Assembly (NCBI RefSeq): GCF_015234515.1
Contig: NZ_JADGMY010000029.1
Span: 53,387 to 117,386 of the forward strand
Direction of reading: 5' to 3'
Length of the DNA stretch: 64,000 nt
From: Cellulomonas sp.
GTDB lineage: Bacteria; Actinomycetota; Actinomycetes; Actinomycetales; Cellulomonadaceae
Part shown: in pieces, positions 48,509 to 56,994 of the stretch
How positions within the stretch are numbered: position 1 is the first letter of the stretch
Layout: each line of letters begins with the position of its first letter
Position numbers and translations under genes: made by a program
The notes under the pieces: generated by a model
The model's input: only the letters and a program-made list of their open reading frames with translations
Told to the model about the DNA's origin: nothing
Database searches by the model: none

Positions 48509-48538
48509 TTAACGCCGAAATCCAGGAAGGCATAGTCT
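48509..48538 (+). promoter_or_regulatory. pyk promoter
   Basis: TTAACG (48509-48514) and TAGTCT (48533-48538) are separated by 18 nt and lie 6 nt before the pyk ATG. This is the best -35/-10 pair in the window and implies a leaderless mRNA. Confidence 0.6.
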
Positions 48539-48544
48539 CGAGTT

Positions 48545-49981
48545 ATGCGTAGAGCCAAGATCGTCTGCACCATCGGTCCCGTGACGGAGTCCCCCGAGCA
48601 GGTCCAGGCCCTCGTCGACGCCGGCATGGACGTCGCACGCCTGAACCGCAGCCACGGGGACACCGAGGTGCACAAGCGTGTGTACGACAACGTGCGTGCC
48701 GCAGCGAAGGCCTCGGGCCGTTCGGTGGCCGTCCTCGTCGACCTCCAGGGCCCCAAGATCCGCCTCGGGCGGTTCATCGAGGGCAAGCACGACCTCGCCG
48801 TCGGCGACGTCTTCACCATCACGACGGACGACGTCGAGGGCACCAAGGAGCGCGTCTCGACGACGTTCAAGGGCCTGACCGGCGACGTCAAGCCCGGTGA
48901 CCCGATCCTCATCGACGACGGCAAGGTGCTCGTCCGCGTCACCGCGGTCGAGGGCAGCGACGTCGTCACGCGCGTCGAGGTGCCGGGCCCGGTGTCGAAC
49001 AACAAGGGCCTCAACCTCCCGGGCGTCGCCGTGTCCGTGCCCGCCATGAGCGACAAGGACGAGGAGGACCTTCGCTGGGCCCTCAACGTCGGCGCGGACC
49101 TCATCGCGCTGTCGTTCGTCCGCTCGGCGGCCGACTACGACGACGTGCGTCGCATCATGGAGGAGGAGGGCCGGGTCGTCCCGGTCATCGCCAAGATCGA
49201 GAAGCCGCAGGCGGTCGAGAACCTCAACGAGATCGTCCAGGCGTTCGACGGCATCATGGTCGCCCGCGGCGACCTGGGCGTCGAGCTCCCGCTCGAGCAG
49301 GTGCCGCTGGTCCAGAAGCGGGCCGTGGAGCTCGCGCGTCGCAACGCCAAGCCGGTCATCGTCGCGACGCAGGTGCTCGAGTCCATGATCACGAGCCCCC
49401 GCCCGACGCGTGCCGAGGCGTCCGACTGCGCCAACGCGGTGCTCGACGGCGCGGACGCGGTCATGCTGTCCGGCGAGACGAGCGTCGGCGACTTCCCGAT
49501 CGAGGCCGTGCGCACGATGGCGCGGATCATCGAGAGCACCGAGGAGCTGGGCCGCGAGCGGATCGCTCCGCTCGGCTCGGTGCCCTCCTCCCGCGGCGGT
49601 GCGATCACGCGCGCGGCGGCGGAGATCGGTGAGCGCATCGGCGTCAAGTACCTCGTGACGTTCACGCAGTCCGGCGACTCCGCGCGGCGCATGTCCCGCC
49701 TGCGGGCACCGATCCCGCTGCTGGCCTTCACCCCTGAGGAGGACGTGCGCAACCGCCTGTCGCTCTCCTGGGGCGTCCAGACGTACCAGGTGCCGCGGGT
49801 CGACAGCACGGACTCGATGGTCAGCCAGGTCGACCACACGCTGCGTGCGAACGGCCTGGCCGAGGTCGGCGACTACGTCGTCGTCGTCGCCGGGACGCCC
49901 GTGGGCGTCGTGGGCTCGACCAACACGGTCGTCGTGCACAAGATCGGTGACGACGAGGTGGCACGCACCCGTACCGCCTGA
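48545..49981 (+). CDS. pyk: Pyruvate kinase
   Basis: Glycolytic enzyme making ATP and pyruvate from phosphoenolpyruvate, 478 residues. MRRAKIVCTIGP at the start, VLVDLQGPKIRLG, the catalytic Lys in VIAKIEKPQAVENL, the metal site MVARGDLGVELP and the MLSGETSVG signature are all present. The active-site segment reads LNRSHG where many enzymes have NFSHG. Promoter TAGTCT ends 6 nt before ATG, so translation is probably leaderless; AGGAAGG at 48523-48529 is too far to act as a ribosome site. A long hairpin follows. Confidence 0.97.
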   Translation: MRRAKIVCTIGPVTESPEQVQALVDAGMDVARLNRSHGDTEVHKRVYDNVRAAAKASGRSVAVLVDLQGPKIRLGRFIEGKHDLAVGDVFTITTDDVEGTKERVSTTFKGLTGDVKPGDPILIDDGKVLVRVTAVEGSDVVTRVEVPGPVSNNKGLNLPGVAVSVPAMSDKDEEDLRWALNVGADLIALSFVRSAADYDDVRRIMEEEGRVVPVIAKIEKPQAVENLNEIVQAFDGIMVARGDLGVELPLEQVPLVQKRAVELARRNAKPVIVATQVLESMITSPRPTRAEASDCANAVLDGADAVMLSGETSVGDFPIEAVRTMARIIESTEELGRERIAPLGSVPSSRGGAITRAAAEIGERIGVKYLVTFTQSGDSARRMSRLRAPIPLLAFTPEEDVRNRLSLSWGVQTYQVPRVDSTDSMVSQVDHTLRANGLAEVGDYVVVVAGTPVGVVGSTNTVVVHKIGDDEVARTRTA

Positions 49982-49994
49982 CCCCGTCACGCCC

Positions 49995-50030
49995 GACGGC
50001 CGCCACCCCGCACCCGGGGCGGCGGCCGTC
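49995..50030. terminator. Bidirectional terminator after pyk
   Basis: GACGGCCGCC (49995-50004) pairs with GGCGGCCGTC (50021-50030), and CCCCG with CGGGG inside. It lies between convergent genes. Confidence 0.75.
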
Positions 50031-50046
50031 GTCGTGCGTGGGCCTG

Positions 50047-50883
50047 CTACCGAGGCGTCGGCGGCGTCACGCGGGGCCGCGCCACCTCCGCGCCCCAGTG
50101 CTCGATCGTCTGCAGCACCCAGAACGCGGCGAAGAGCGCCACGAGCAGCGCCTCGATGACGAGCACGGCGTGCCCCCAGGTCCCGATCGTCGCGTTCAGC
50201 GCGACCACGGCGGACAGCGTCAGCAGCATCGTCGCGCCCAGGACGGCGTAGGCGAGCGCCCGCCGGCTCGACACGGACCGCGCGGCGAAGGCGTTGCGCA
50301 CCACGACGGCGACCACGGCGACGAAGAGCAGCACGGCGGCCGTGTCGTGCGCCTCGCGCAGCAGGAGCTCGGGCGCCGCGACGAGCGTGACGGCCACCGC
50401 GAGCACCACGAGGGCGCCGGCGCCCCGCGCCAGGGTCGCCGCCGCCGATCCGCCGCTCCGGACCGCCACGAACGTGCGGGCGCCGGTCGCCAGGACGCCG
50501 GCGACGACGAGCGCCGTCAGGCTCGTGCGTGCGTCGGCGAGGGCGGCGGGGACGTCCGCGACGACGTCGCCGGCGCACCCGCTGCCGGGCTCGGTGGGCG
50601 TCAGCGCGACGACGAGGGCGAGGAAGCCCGCGACGTCGAGCAACGCGTCCTCGACGTCGTCCGTGCCCGTGTAGACCACGAGCAGGGTGCCGACGGCGCA
50701 CAGGGCACCGACGACCGCGTCGTGCGCCCCGGTCCAGTAGTAGGCGCTCAGCGAGTCCAGCCAGCAGCCTGCCCGCGACGCCTCCACGGCGACCGCCGTG
50801 ACCAGGAGCACGAGGAGCAGCACGACACCGAGGCGCAGGCTGCGGTACGTGGACCGCACGGCCCGGCGCTCCGCCGTCGACAT
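50047..50883 (-). CDS. Unrecognised polytopic membrane protein
   Basis: A 278-residue protein I do not recognise. About seven hydrophobic segments are visible, beginning LGVVLLLVLLVTAVAV near residue 17. Between the first two, the segment DSLSAYYWTGAHDAVVGAL is the most conserved-looking soluble part. Two Cys (in AGCWLD and GSGCAGD) could face outward and form a disulfide. ATG 50883 is chosen with GAGGTGGAG about 9 nt upstream; GTG 50928 would add 15 residues. Convergent to pyk. Confidence 0.65.
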   Translation of the reverse strand: MSTAERRAVRSTYRSLRLGVVLLLVLLVTAVAVEASRAGCWLDSLSAYYWTGAHDAVVGALCAVGTLLVVYTGTDDVEDALLDVAGFLALVVALTPTEPGSGCAGDVVADVPAALADARTSLTALVVAGVLATGARTFVAVRSGGSAAATLARGAGALVVLAVAVTLVAAPELLLREAHDTAAVLLFVAVVAVVVRNAFAARSVSSRRALAYAVLGATMLLTLSAVVALNATIGTWGHAVLVIEALLVALFAAFWVLQTIEHWGAEVARPRVTPPTPR

Positions 50884-50992
50884 GCTCCCCGGCTCCACCT
50901 CGGCTACCTCCCGCGCACACCCTGCCACCGCGTGAGCGGGTCCGCGCGGCGTCGAGGAGAGGGCCGTCCGGGCCGGTGTCAGGGGTCGGTCC

Positions 50993-50998
50993 TAGCGT
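50993..50998 (+). promoter_or_regulatory. Candidate -10 for the cysteine hydrolase gene
   Basis: TAGCGT would start transcription near 51005, leaving a leader of about 37 nt that contains AGGAGG (51032-51037). Confidence 0.35.
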
Positions 50999-51041
50999 GG
51001 GAGCACGAGCACCAGCACCAGCACGGACCGCAGGAGGCGCC

Positions 51042-51605
51042 ATGACCACGCTCGAGAACCGTGACCGCACCGCGCTGCTCGTCATCGACGTCCAGACCGG
51101 TGTGCTCGACGGCGCGCACGACCGTGACGGCGTCGTCGGACGGATCGCGTCGCTCGTCGAACGGGCCCGTGCCGGCGGCACGGACGTCGTGTGGGTGCAG
51201 CACAGCAGCGACGAGCTCCCCCTGGAGTCGTCGACGTGGCAGATCGTCCCGGAGCTGACGGTGCACGAGACGGACCCGGTGGTGCACAAGCGGTACGGCG
51301 ACTCCTTCGAGGCGACGGACCTGGAGGGCGTGCTCGCGGCCCGCGGCGTCGGACGGCTCGTGGTCGCGGGCGCACAGACGGATGCCTGCGTGCGCTCGAC
51401 ACTCCACGGTGCGCTCACGCGGGGGTACGACGTGACGCTCGTGTCCGACGCCCACACCACCGAGGACCTGTCCGCGTGGGGTGCGCCGCCGCCCGCGGGC
51501 GTCATCGCGCACACGAACCTGTACTGGGGGTTCCAGGAGGCGCCCGGACGGACGGCGGGCACGGCGACTGCCGCGGAGGTGGACCTGGGTGCCTCGACCA
51601 CCTGA
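51042..51605 (+). CDS. Isochorismatase-like cysteine hydrolase
   Basis: A 187-residue hydrolase of the isochorismatase/nicotinamidase superfamily. The catalytic triad is visible as Asp in LLVIDVQTGVL, Lys in VVHKRYGDSF and Cys in AGAQTDACVRST. ATG 51042 has AGGAGG (51032-51037) 4 nt upstream. Substrate is unknown: no nicotinamide or siderophore genes are nearby. The 70 nt between it and the tRNA show no further feature. Confidence 0.9.
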   Translation: MTTLENRDRTALLVIDVQTGVLDGAHDRDGVVGRIASLVERARAGGTDVVWVQHSSDELPLESSTWQIVPELTVHETDPVVHKRYGDSFEATDLEGVLAARGVGRLVVAGAQTDACVRSTLHGALTRGYDVTLVSDAHTTEDLSAWGAPPPAGVIAHTNLYWGFQEAPGRTAGTATAAEVDLGASTT

Positions 51606-51676
51606 TGCGGGGGAGCAGGAGTGCTCGTGCACCTCGGTGCGGTGCGCGAGCGCTCGTGCGGTGCACGTGGATGCGG

Positions 51677-51750
51677 TGCCCCGAGTGGGATTCGAACCCA
51701 CACTGGATCGGGTTTGAGCCGAACGCCTCTGCCGGTTGGGCTATCGGGGC
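51677..51750 (-). tRNA. tRNA with CAA anticodon (Leu by anticodon), class I shape
   Basis: A 74-nt cloverleaf on the minus strand. The acceptor GCCCCGA pairs with TCGGGGC, the T-arm is GTGGG-TTCGAAT-CCCAC, and the anticodon loop CTCAAAC places CAA at 51714-51716. The variable region is only 5 nt (CCAGT). Leucine tRNAs normally have a long variable arm, so this is unusual. The anticodon stem has a T-T mismatch at its outer pair and the D-stem has three clear pairs. CCA is not encoded. A -10-like TAGGCT (51760-51765, minus) precedes it. Confidence 0.75.
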
Positions 51751-51759
51751 TGCGGGGCC

Positions 51760-51765
51760 AGCCTA
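51760..51765 (-). promoter_or_regulatory. Candidate -10 for the tRNA
   Basis: TAGGCT on the minus strand ends 9 nt before the mature tRNA 5' end, which would give a very short 5' leader. Confidence 0.4.
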
Positions 51766-51773
51766 GTGGGATC

Positions 51774-51789
51774 CGACGTGACCACGTCG
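51774..51789. promoter_or_regulatory. Palindrome between the tRNA and the ANTAR regulator gene
   Basis: CGACGTG and CACGTCG are perfect inverted repeats around AC. The element sits upstream of the tRNA -10 on one side and 100 nt from the regulator on the other. A candidate operator, low certainty. Confidence 0.25.
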
Positions 51790-51888
51790 TCGCCGCTCGC
51801 GGCTCGCGTGCGCGTGACACGCGCCACGTGACGGTGACCACGAGCGCCTTCGCTCCATCACACCCGGCAGGCGCACTACTCTGGGCAC

Positions 51889-52572
51889 GTGACCAAGGAC
51901 GACAGCACCGAGCCCACGCAGGACGCGCCGCAGGCCGTGGACCTGTCCGCCGATCCCGCACCGCGTGCGGCAGCGCCGTCCGCGAGCAGGCCGGCGCGCC
52001 GGGCTGTCGTCGCGGAGGACGAGGCGCTCATCCGCATGGACGTGGTCGAGACGCTCACCGAGGCAGGGTTCGAGGTCGTCGGCGAGGCCGGCGACGGCGA
52101 GCGCGCGGTCGAGCTCGCGACCGAGCTGCGGCCGGACGTCGTCGTGATGGACGTCAAGATGCCCGTGCTCGACGGCATCTCCGCGGCGGAGCGCATCGGC
52201 AAGGCGCACCTCGCGCCTGTCGTGCTGCTGACCGCCTTCTCGCAGACCGAGCTCGTGGAGCGGGCGCGCGACGCCGGGGCGATGGCGTACGTCGTCAAGC
52301 CGTTCAGCCCGGCCGACCTGTTGCCGGCGGTCGAGATCGCCATCTCGCGCTACGCGCAGATCACCGCGCTGGAGTCCGAGGTGGCCGACCTCGCCGAGCG
52401 TTTCGAGACGCGCAAGCGCGTGGACCGTGCCAAGGGTCTGCTGATGACGAAGATGGGGCTGTCCGAGCCCGAGTCGTTCCGGTGGATCCAGAAGACGTCG
52501 ATGGACCGCCGCCTGACGATGCGCGAGGTCGCCGACGCCGTGATCGAGCAGGTGGGTGGCGCGTCGTCCTGA
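51889..52572 (+). CDS. Response regulator with ANTAR RNA-binding domain (PdtaR-like)
   Basis: A 227-residue receiver-ANTAR protein. The first 35 residues are a low-complexity extension. The receiver has VVAEDEALIRMDV (acidic pocket), the phosphoacceptor Asp in VVVMDVKMP, Thr in LLTAFSQ and Lys in YVVKPFSP. The ANTAR helices span about 160-222 (RFETRKRVDRAKGLLM to REVADAVIEQ). ANTAR domains bind paired hairpins in mRNA leaders and act as antiterminators when phosphorylated. GTG 51889 has TACTCT (51877-51882) 6 nt upstream, a leaderless pattern. The sensor kinase is not in the window. Confidence 0.95.
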   Translation: MTKDDSTEPTQDAPQAVDLSADPAPRAAAPSASRPARRAVVAEDEALIRMDVVETLTEAGFEVVGEAGDGERAVELATELRPDVVVMDVKMPVLDGISAAERIGKAHLAPVVLLTAFSQTELVERARDAGAMAYVVKPFSPADLLPAVEIAISRYAQITALESEVADLAERFETRKRVDRAKGLLMTKMGLSEPESFRWIQKTSMDRRLTMREVADAVIEQVGGASS

Positions 52573-52604
52573 CGTCCCCCGCCCGGCGCCCGCGGCGCCC
52601 ACCC

Positions 52605-52638
52605 GAGCCCGTACCGACACCCCCGTCGGTGCGGGCTC
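52605..52638 (+). terminator. Terminator after the ANTAR regulator
   Basis: GAGCCCG-T-ACCGAC (52605-52618) pairs with GTCGGT-G-CGGGCTC (52625-52638), a 14-bp stem with one T-G pair and a 6-nt loop. Confidence 0.75.
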
Positions 52639-52715
52639 GCTGTGTCGATGGTCACAAGTCCACAACGACATGGTGGTGAGACATTGCCATTCACATGGCG
52701 GACACAAACCATGAG

Positions 52716-52721
52716 TACGTT
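52716..52721 (+). promoter_or_regulatory. Candidate -10 for the Liv binding protein
   Basis: TACGTT lies in an unusually AT-rich 100-nt stretch (52640-52730) and would give a leader of about 62 nt. TTCACA (52690-52695) is 20 nt upstream, wide for a -35. Confidence 0.35.
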
Positions 52722-52789
52722 CGCGCCACATCGTCGGGGCCCGCCCACGGGTCGCGGTCGTGCAGGGCTCACAGAGGGGTACCACACGA

Positions 52790-54073
52790 ATGATTCGATC
52801 GACACGTGCAGGACGCGGGCTGGCGGTCGCAGGGGCGGTCGCGCTCGCGCTCACCGCTTGCAGCAGCGACTCCGGTGCCGCCGGCGACGGCGAGGCGACC
52901 GGCGGGGGGAGCGGCGAACCGCTCCGCATCGGGACGATCCTCCCCGTCACGGGCTCGCTCGCGCAGCTGGGTCCGCCGGAGATCGCCGGCGTCGACCTCG
53001 CGGTGAAGGAGATCAACGACGCGGGCGGCCTGTTCGGTGCCGACGTCGAGGTCGAGCACACCGACTCCTCGGACGCCGAGAACGCGTCGGTGGCGACCGG
53101 ATCGGCGCAGCAGCTGATCTCCTCGGGCGTGTCCGCCGTCATCGGTGCCGCGTCCTCGTCGGTGACCAAGAACATCGTCGACGACATCACGGGCGCCGGC
53201 ATCGTGCAGGTCTCACCGGCCAACACGGCGACGGACCTGTCGGGCTACTCGGACTTCTACTTCCGCACGGCGCCGCCGGACACCGTCCAGGGCGACGTCC
53301 TCGGCAACCTCATCGTCGGCGACGGGGCCAGCAACGTCGGCATCCTCGTCTTCAACGACTCGTACGGCACGTCGCTGCGGGACGTCGTCGAGGGCGTCGT
53401 CACCGAGGCAGGCGGGACCGTCGTGTACGGCACCTCGGGGGAGGAGTTCGACCCCACGGAGACGAACTTCGCCACCATCGTCGCCGACGCCATCGCCGCG
53501 TCCCCGGACGCCATCGCGATCCTGTCCTTCACGAACCAGACGCCGTCGATCGTGCGCGAGCTGGTGTCGCAGGGCTGGGACATGAGCAAGACCTACTTCG
53601 TGGACGGCAACCTGCAGAACTTCGGCGTCGAGGGCGACATCGGCTTCCCGGCCGGCACCCTCGCCGACGCGCAGGGCACGCTGCCCGGTGCGTACCCGTC
53701 CGAGGAGTTCCAGGCGCGGATGCTGGAGATCGACCCGGACCTGAAGGACTACTCGTACGGCCCCGAGTCGTACGACGCGACCCTGCTCGTGGCGCTCGCG
53801 GCGCTCAAGGGCGGCGCGTCCGACGGTGAGACCATCCAGGCCAACATGGTCGCTGTCTCCGGCGCCGACGGTGGCACGGACTGCACGGGCTGGGAGGAGT
53901 GCAAGGCGCTCCTCGAGGACGGCGAGGACATCGCCTACCAGGCCGTGTCGGGCGTCGGGCCGTTCAACGAGGCGAACGACCCGTCGTCGGCGTTCATCGG
54001 CATCTACCAGTTCGGGCCGGAGAACACCTACACGTTCAGCCGCTCGGAGGAGGGCGAGGTCCCGCAGGGCTGA
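52790..54073 (+). CDS. Branched-chain amino-acid ABC transporter substrate-binding lipoprotein
   Basis: Extracytoplasmic Leu/Ile/Val-binding protein of the type I periplasmic-binding fold, 427 residues. The signal peptide ends ALALTAC, with lipidated Cys24. IGTILPVTGSLAQLGPPEIAG opens the first lobe; SAVIGAASSSVTKNI and the hinge-region VQVSPANTATDLSGYSDFYF-type segment follow. AGAGGGG at 52773-52779 is the ribosome site, 10 nt before ATG. It is convergent to livHMGF, so binding protein and transporter are transcribed separately. Ligand within the branched-chain group is not certain. Confidence 0.93.
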   Translation: MIRSTRAGRGLAVAGAVALALTACSSDSGAAGDGEATGGGSGEPLRIGTILPVTGSLAQLGPPEIAGVDLAVKEINDAGGLFGADVEVEHTDSSDAENASVATGSAQQLISSGVSAVIGAASSSVTKNIVDDITGAGIVQVSPANTATDLSGYSDFYFRTAPPDTVQGDVLGNLIVGDGASNVGILVFNDSYGTSLRDVVEGVVTEAGGTVVYGTSGEEFDPTETNFATIVADAIAASPDAIAILSFTNQTPSIVRELVSQGWDMSKTYFVDGNLQNFGVEGDIGFPAGTLADAQGTLPGAYPSEEFQARMLEIDPDLKDYSYGPESYDATLLVALAALKGGASDGETIQANMVAVSGADGGTDCTGWEECKALLEDGEDIAYQAVSGVGPFNEANDPSSAFIGIYQFGPENTYTFSRSEEGEVPQG

Positions 54074-54092
54074 CCTCGCCGGCCGCCTGATC

Positions 54093-54127
54093 GACGGCCC
54101 CCGGAGCCACCGGCTCCGGGGGCCGTC
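54093..54127. terminator. Strong terminator after the Liv binding protein
   Basis: A perfect 16-bp stem (54093-54108 with 54112-54127) around ACC, between convergent genes. Confidence 0.85.
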
Positions 54128-54178
54128 GTCGTGCGTGCCCGTGAGGCGGCGCAGGGGGCGACGAGGCAGACACGACGG

Positions 54179-54216
54179 GGCCCGGTGGGCGACCCCTGCG
54201 GGCCGGCCACCGGGCC
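54179..54216 (-). terminator. Second hairpin, after livF
   Basis: GGCCCGGTGG (54179-54188) pairs perfectly with CCACCGGGCC (54207-54216) across 18 nt, 13 nt past the livF stop. Confidence 0.55.
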
Positions 54217-54228
54217 ACGTGCTGCTCG

Positions 54229-55050
54229 TCAGGCGGCGGGGGAGTCCTCGGGGCCCGCCCGCTCGGCGTCCCGGGCGGCGTCCACGTCGGTCGCCAGCGT
54301 CCCCAGGTAGAGCTCGATGACCTTCGGGTCGTGCATGAGCTCCCGCCCCGGGCCGGAGTAGGCGTTGCGGCCCTGGTCGAGGACGTAGGCGCGGTCACAG
54401 ATCTGCAGCGCGCGCCGCGCGTTCTGCTCGACGATGACGACCGAGACGCCCGCCTTGTTGATGCGGCGGGTGCGCAGGAACGCCTCGTCCTGCCGGACCG
54501 GGGACAGCCCCGCGGACGGCTCGTCGAGGAGCAGGACGGACGGCTCGGGCATGAGCGCCCGCGCCATCGCCACCATCTGCCGCTCACCGCCGGACAGGGC
54601 TCCCGCGCGCTGCTTGCGGCGGTGCGTCAGCTCGGGGAACAGCGCGAGGACCACCTCGAGCCGCTCCGCGAACTTGTGGGGCGTCTGGTAGACGCCCATC
54701 TGGAGGTTCTCCTCGATCGTCAGGCTCGGGAACACGTTGTTCGTCTGCGGGACGAACCCCACGCCACGCTGCACGAGCACGTCGGCTCGCAGGTTCGTGA
54801 TCGACTCGCCGTGCAGGGTCAGGGTTCCCGACCGGATGCCGACGAGCCCGAAGAGCGCCTTGAGCAACGTCGACTTGCCCGCGCCGTTGGGGCCGATGAT
54901 CCCGACGAGCTCGCCGGGGTGCAGGACCAGCGAGCACTCGTTGAGGATGTTCACGCCGGGCACGTAGCCCGCGACCAGGGAGTCTGCGTGCAGCAGCGGC
55001 TCACCCTGCGGCTCTCCACGGTGCAGCGCAGGTGCGGTGGTCTCGGTCAC
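54229..55050 (-). CDS. livF: Branched-chain amino-acid ABC transporter ATPase
   Basis: LivF-type ATPase, 273 residues. Walker A is GIIGPNGAGKSTLLK, the signature ALSGGERQMVAMARAL, Walker B VLLLDEPSAGLSP, and the H-loop follows in VVIVEQNARRAL, where Glu-Gln-Asn replaces the usual His-Asp region as in LivF proteins. The last 15 residues form an acidic tail. GTG 55050 overlaps livG by 4 nt. Last gene of the livHMGF operon. Confidence 0.95.
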   Translation of the reverse strand: MTETTAPALHRGEPQGEPLLHADSLVAGYVPGVNILNECSLVLHPGELVGIIGPNGAGKSTLLKALFGLVGIRSGTLTLHGESITNLRADVLVQRGVGFVPQTNNVFPSLTIEENLQMGVYQTPHKFAERLEVVLALFPELTHRRKQRAGALSGGERQMVAMARALMPEPSVLLLDEPSAGLSPVRQDEAFLRTRRINKAGVSVVIVEQNARRALQICDRAYVLDQGRNAYSGPGRELMHDPKVIELYLGTLATDVDAARDAERAGPEDSPAA

Positions 55051-56000
55051 GGAGCCTTCTCCTCAGCCTTGGTCGTCGGCGACAGCTCGGCGTCGGCCTC
55101 GGCCTCCGCCTCGGCGTCGATGACACCGCCCTCGTCCAGCAGGGCGTCGTCGCCGAGGTCGGTGTCGTGGTGCGCGCCGAGGTACGCGTCGATGACCGCC
55201 TGGTCGGCCATGACCTCCGACGGCGGGCCTTCCGCGACGACCTTGCCCTGCGCCATGACGACGACCCAGTCGGAGATGTGCCGCACCATGTGCATGTCGT
55301 GCTCGACGAAGAGCACCGTCGTGCCGGAGTCGCGCAGGTCCGTGATGTGACCCAGGAGGGACTGCGTGAGCGCCGGGTTCACGCCGGCCATCGGCTCGTC
55401 GAGCATCACGAGCCTCGGGTCGGACATCAGGGCGCGTGCCATCTCCAGGAGCTTGCGCTGACCGCCCGAGAGGGATCCGGCGAAGTCGTCCTTCTTCGCG
55501 TCGAGCTTGAAGCGCTCGAGCAGCGTCATCGCCTTCTCGGTGATCGCCCGCTCGCGGGGCGCCCACAACGGCTTCACGAGTGCGGTGAACAGTCCTTCGC
55601 CCGGCTGGTCCCGGGCACCGAGGCGCATGTTGTCGAGCACCGTCATGCGGGCGAGCGCCTTGGTCAGCTGGAACGTGCGCACCATGCCGGACTTGGCGAC
55701 GCGGGAGGCCGCAACGCCGGCCAGAGGTGTGCCGTCGAAGACCCAGCTGCCGGTGTCCGGCTTGTCGAACCCGGTCATGAGGTTGAAGAACGTGGTCTTG
55801 CCGGCGCCGTTGGGTCCGATGAGCGCGGTGATGACGTGCTTCTGGACCTCGACGTGGTCGACGTCCACCGCGTTGACGCCACCGAAACTGCGCCTCACCC
55901 CGTCGGCGACGAGCAGGGCATCGGGCTTGGGGGCACCGGGCACCCGGGGGATCTGGGCCAGGTCGTGCCTGGCCCGCTCGACGACGTCCTCAGCGGGCAT
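55047..56000 (-). CDS. livG: Branched-chain amino-acid ABC transporter ATPase
   Basis: LivG-type ATPase, 317 residues. The first 30 residues are an extension, then RRSFGGVNAVDVDHVEV, Walker A ALIGPNGAGKTTFFNLMTG, the signature SLSGGQRKLLEMARAL, Walker B LVMLDEPMAGVNP and H-loop LFVEHDMHMV. The C-terminus has about 40 extra residues, mostly acidic (EAEAEADAE). ATG 56000 overlaps livM by 11 nt. Confidence 0.95.
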   Translation of the reverse strand: MPAEDVVERARHDLAQIPRVPGAPKPDALLVADGVRRSFGGVNAVDVDHVEVQKHVITALIGPNGAGKTTFFNLMTGFDKPDTGSWVFDGTPLAGVAASRVAKSGMVRTFQLTKALARMTVLDNMRLGARDQPGEGLFTALVKPLWAPRERAITEKAMTLLERFKLDAKKDDFAGSLSGGQRKLLEMARALMSDPRLVMLDEPMAGVNPALTQSLLGHITDLRDSGTTVLFVEHDMHMVRHISDWVVVMAQGKVVAEGPPSEVMADQAVIDAYLGAHHDTDLGDDALLDEGGVIDAEAEAEADAELSPTTKAEEKAP

Positions 56001-56976
56001 TGATCGCGAGCTCCTTCTTGTCGCCCAGGATGCCCTGGGGCCGGAAGACGATGAGCATCATCAGGGTCAGCCCGACCAGGATCCAGCCGATCTGCTCGAT
56101 CTGCTGCACCGACAGCACCTCGGGGGGGACGACGCCGCGGAGGAATCCACGGACGAAGACCAGCGCCCCCCAGAAGAGCAGGGACCCGAGCACGGGCCCG
56201 AACACCGTGGCCGCACCACCGAGCAGCAGGATGGTCCACGTGTTGAACGTGACGGGCCGGCCGAGGGAGTCGGCCTGCACCGAGCTGGCGAGCACGAACA
56301 CGATGCCGCCCAGCGCGCCGAAGACGCCGCCGAGGACGAGGGCCTGCAGCTTGTAGCCGTAGACGTTCTTGCCGAGCGCGCGCACGGCGTCCTCGTCCTC
56401 GCGGATGCCCTTGAGGACCCGTCCCCACGGGCTGCGGATCAGGCGCCACACGAGCAGGCACGCGAGCAGCACGAGCCCCCAGCCGACGATCCGCAGCCAC
56501 CACGAGTTGGAGGTGTTGGTCGCCAGGGTGATCGGACCGAGCGCCCACCGGTCGTCGGGGAACGGCGACGCGTCCTGGAACGTGCCCTTGAACGCGTTGC
56601 CCGTCAGCCCCTCGGAGCCGCCGGTCACGTCGGTCAGGGCCGTGGAGCGCCCGACCATGCGGACGATCTCCGCGGCGGCGATGGTGACGATCGCCAGGTA
56701 GTCGCCCCGCAGCTTGAGCGTCGGCAGACCGAGGAGGAGTGCGAAGACGACCGCCGCGCCGATCGCCACGACGAACGCGAGCCACAGCGGGGCGCCCTGG
56801 ATCGTCGCGACGGCGAAGCCGTAGGCGCCGAGCAGCATGAACCCGGCCTGCCCCATGTTGATCAGACCCGTGAGCCCGAAGTGGATGTTGAGCCCGATCG
56901 CCGCGAGCGCGTACGCGATCGCGGTCGGGCCCAGCATCTCGTTGAGGACGTTCGTGAAGAGCTGTCCGTAGTCCAT
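55990..56976 (-). CDS. livM: Branched-chain amino-acid ABC transporter permease
   Basis: LivM-type permease, 328 residues with about nine membrane segments. LNIHFGLTGLINMGQAGFMLLGAY is the family hallmark near residue 30, and WGRVLKGIREDEDAVRALGKNVYGYKL is the cytoplasmic coupling loop that contacts the ATPases. ATG 56976 lies 18 nt after livH; GGGAGG is about 12 nt upstream. Confidence 0.95.
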   Translation of the reverse strand: MDYGQLFTNVLNEMLGPTAIAYALAAIGLNIHFGLTGLINMGQAGFMLLGAYGFAVATIQGAPLWLAFVVAIGAAVVFALLLGLPTLKLRGDYLAIVTIAAAEIVRMVGRSTALTDVTGGSEGLTGNAFKGTFQDASPFPDDRWALGPITLATNTSNSWWLRIVGWGLVLLACLLVWRLIRSPWGRVLKGIREDEDAVRALGKNVYGYKLQALVLGGVFGALGGIVFVLASSVQADSLGRPVTFNTWTILLLGGAATVFGPVLGSLLFWGALVFVRGFLRGVVPPEVLSVQQIEQIGWILVGLTLMMLIVFRPQGILGDKKELAINAR

Positions 56977-56994
56977 GACGGCGACGACCTCCCG

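Noticed and set aside
51621..51766. A protein-like frame (CPEWDSNPHW and similar) across 51.6-51.8 kb
   Set aside because: It is the translated complement of the tRNA; such frames are common false genes.
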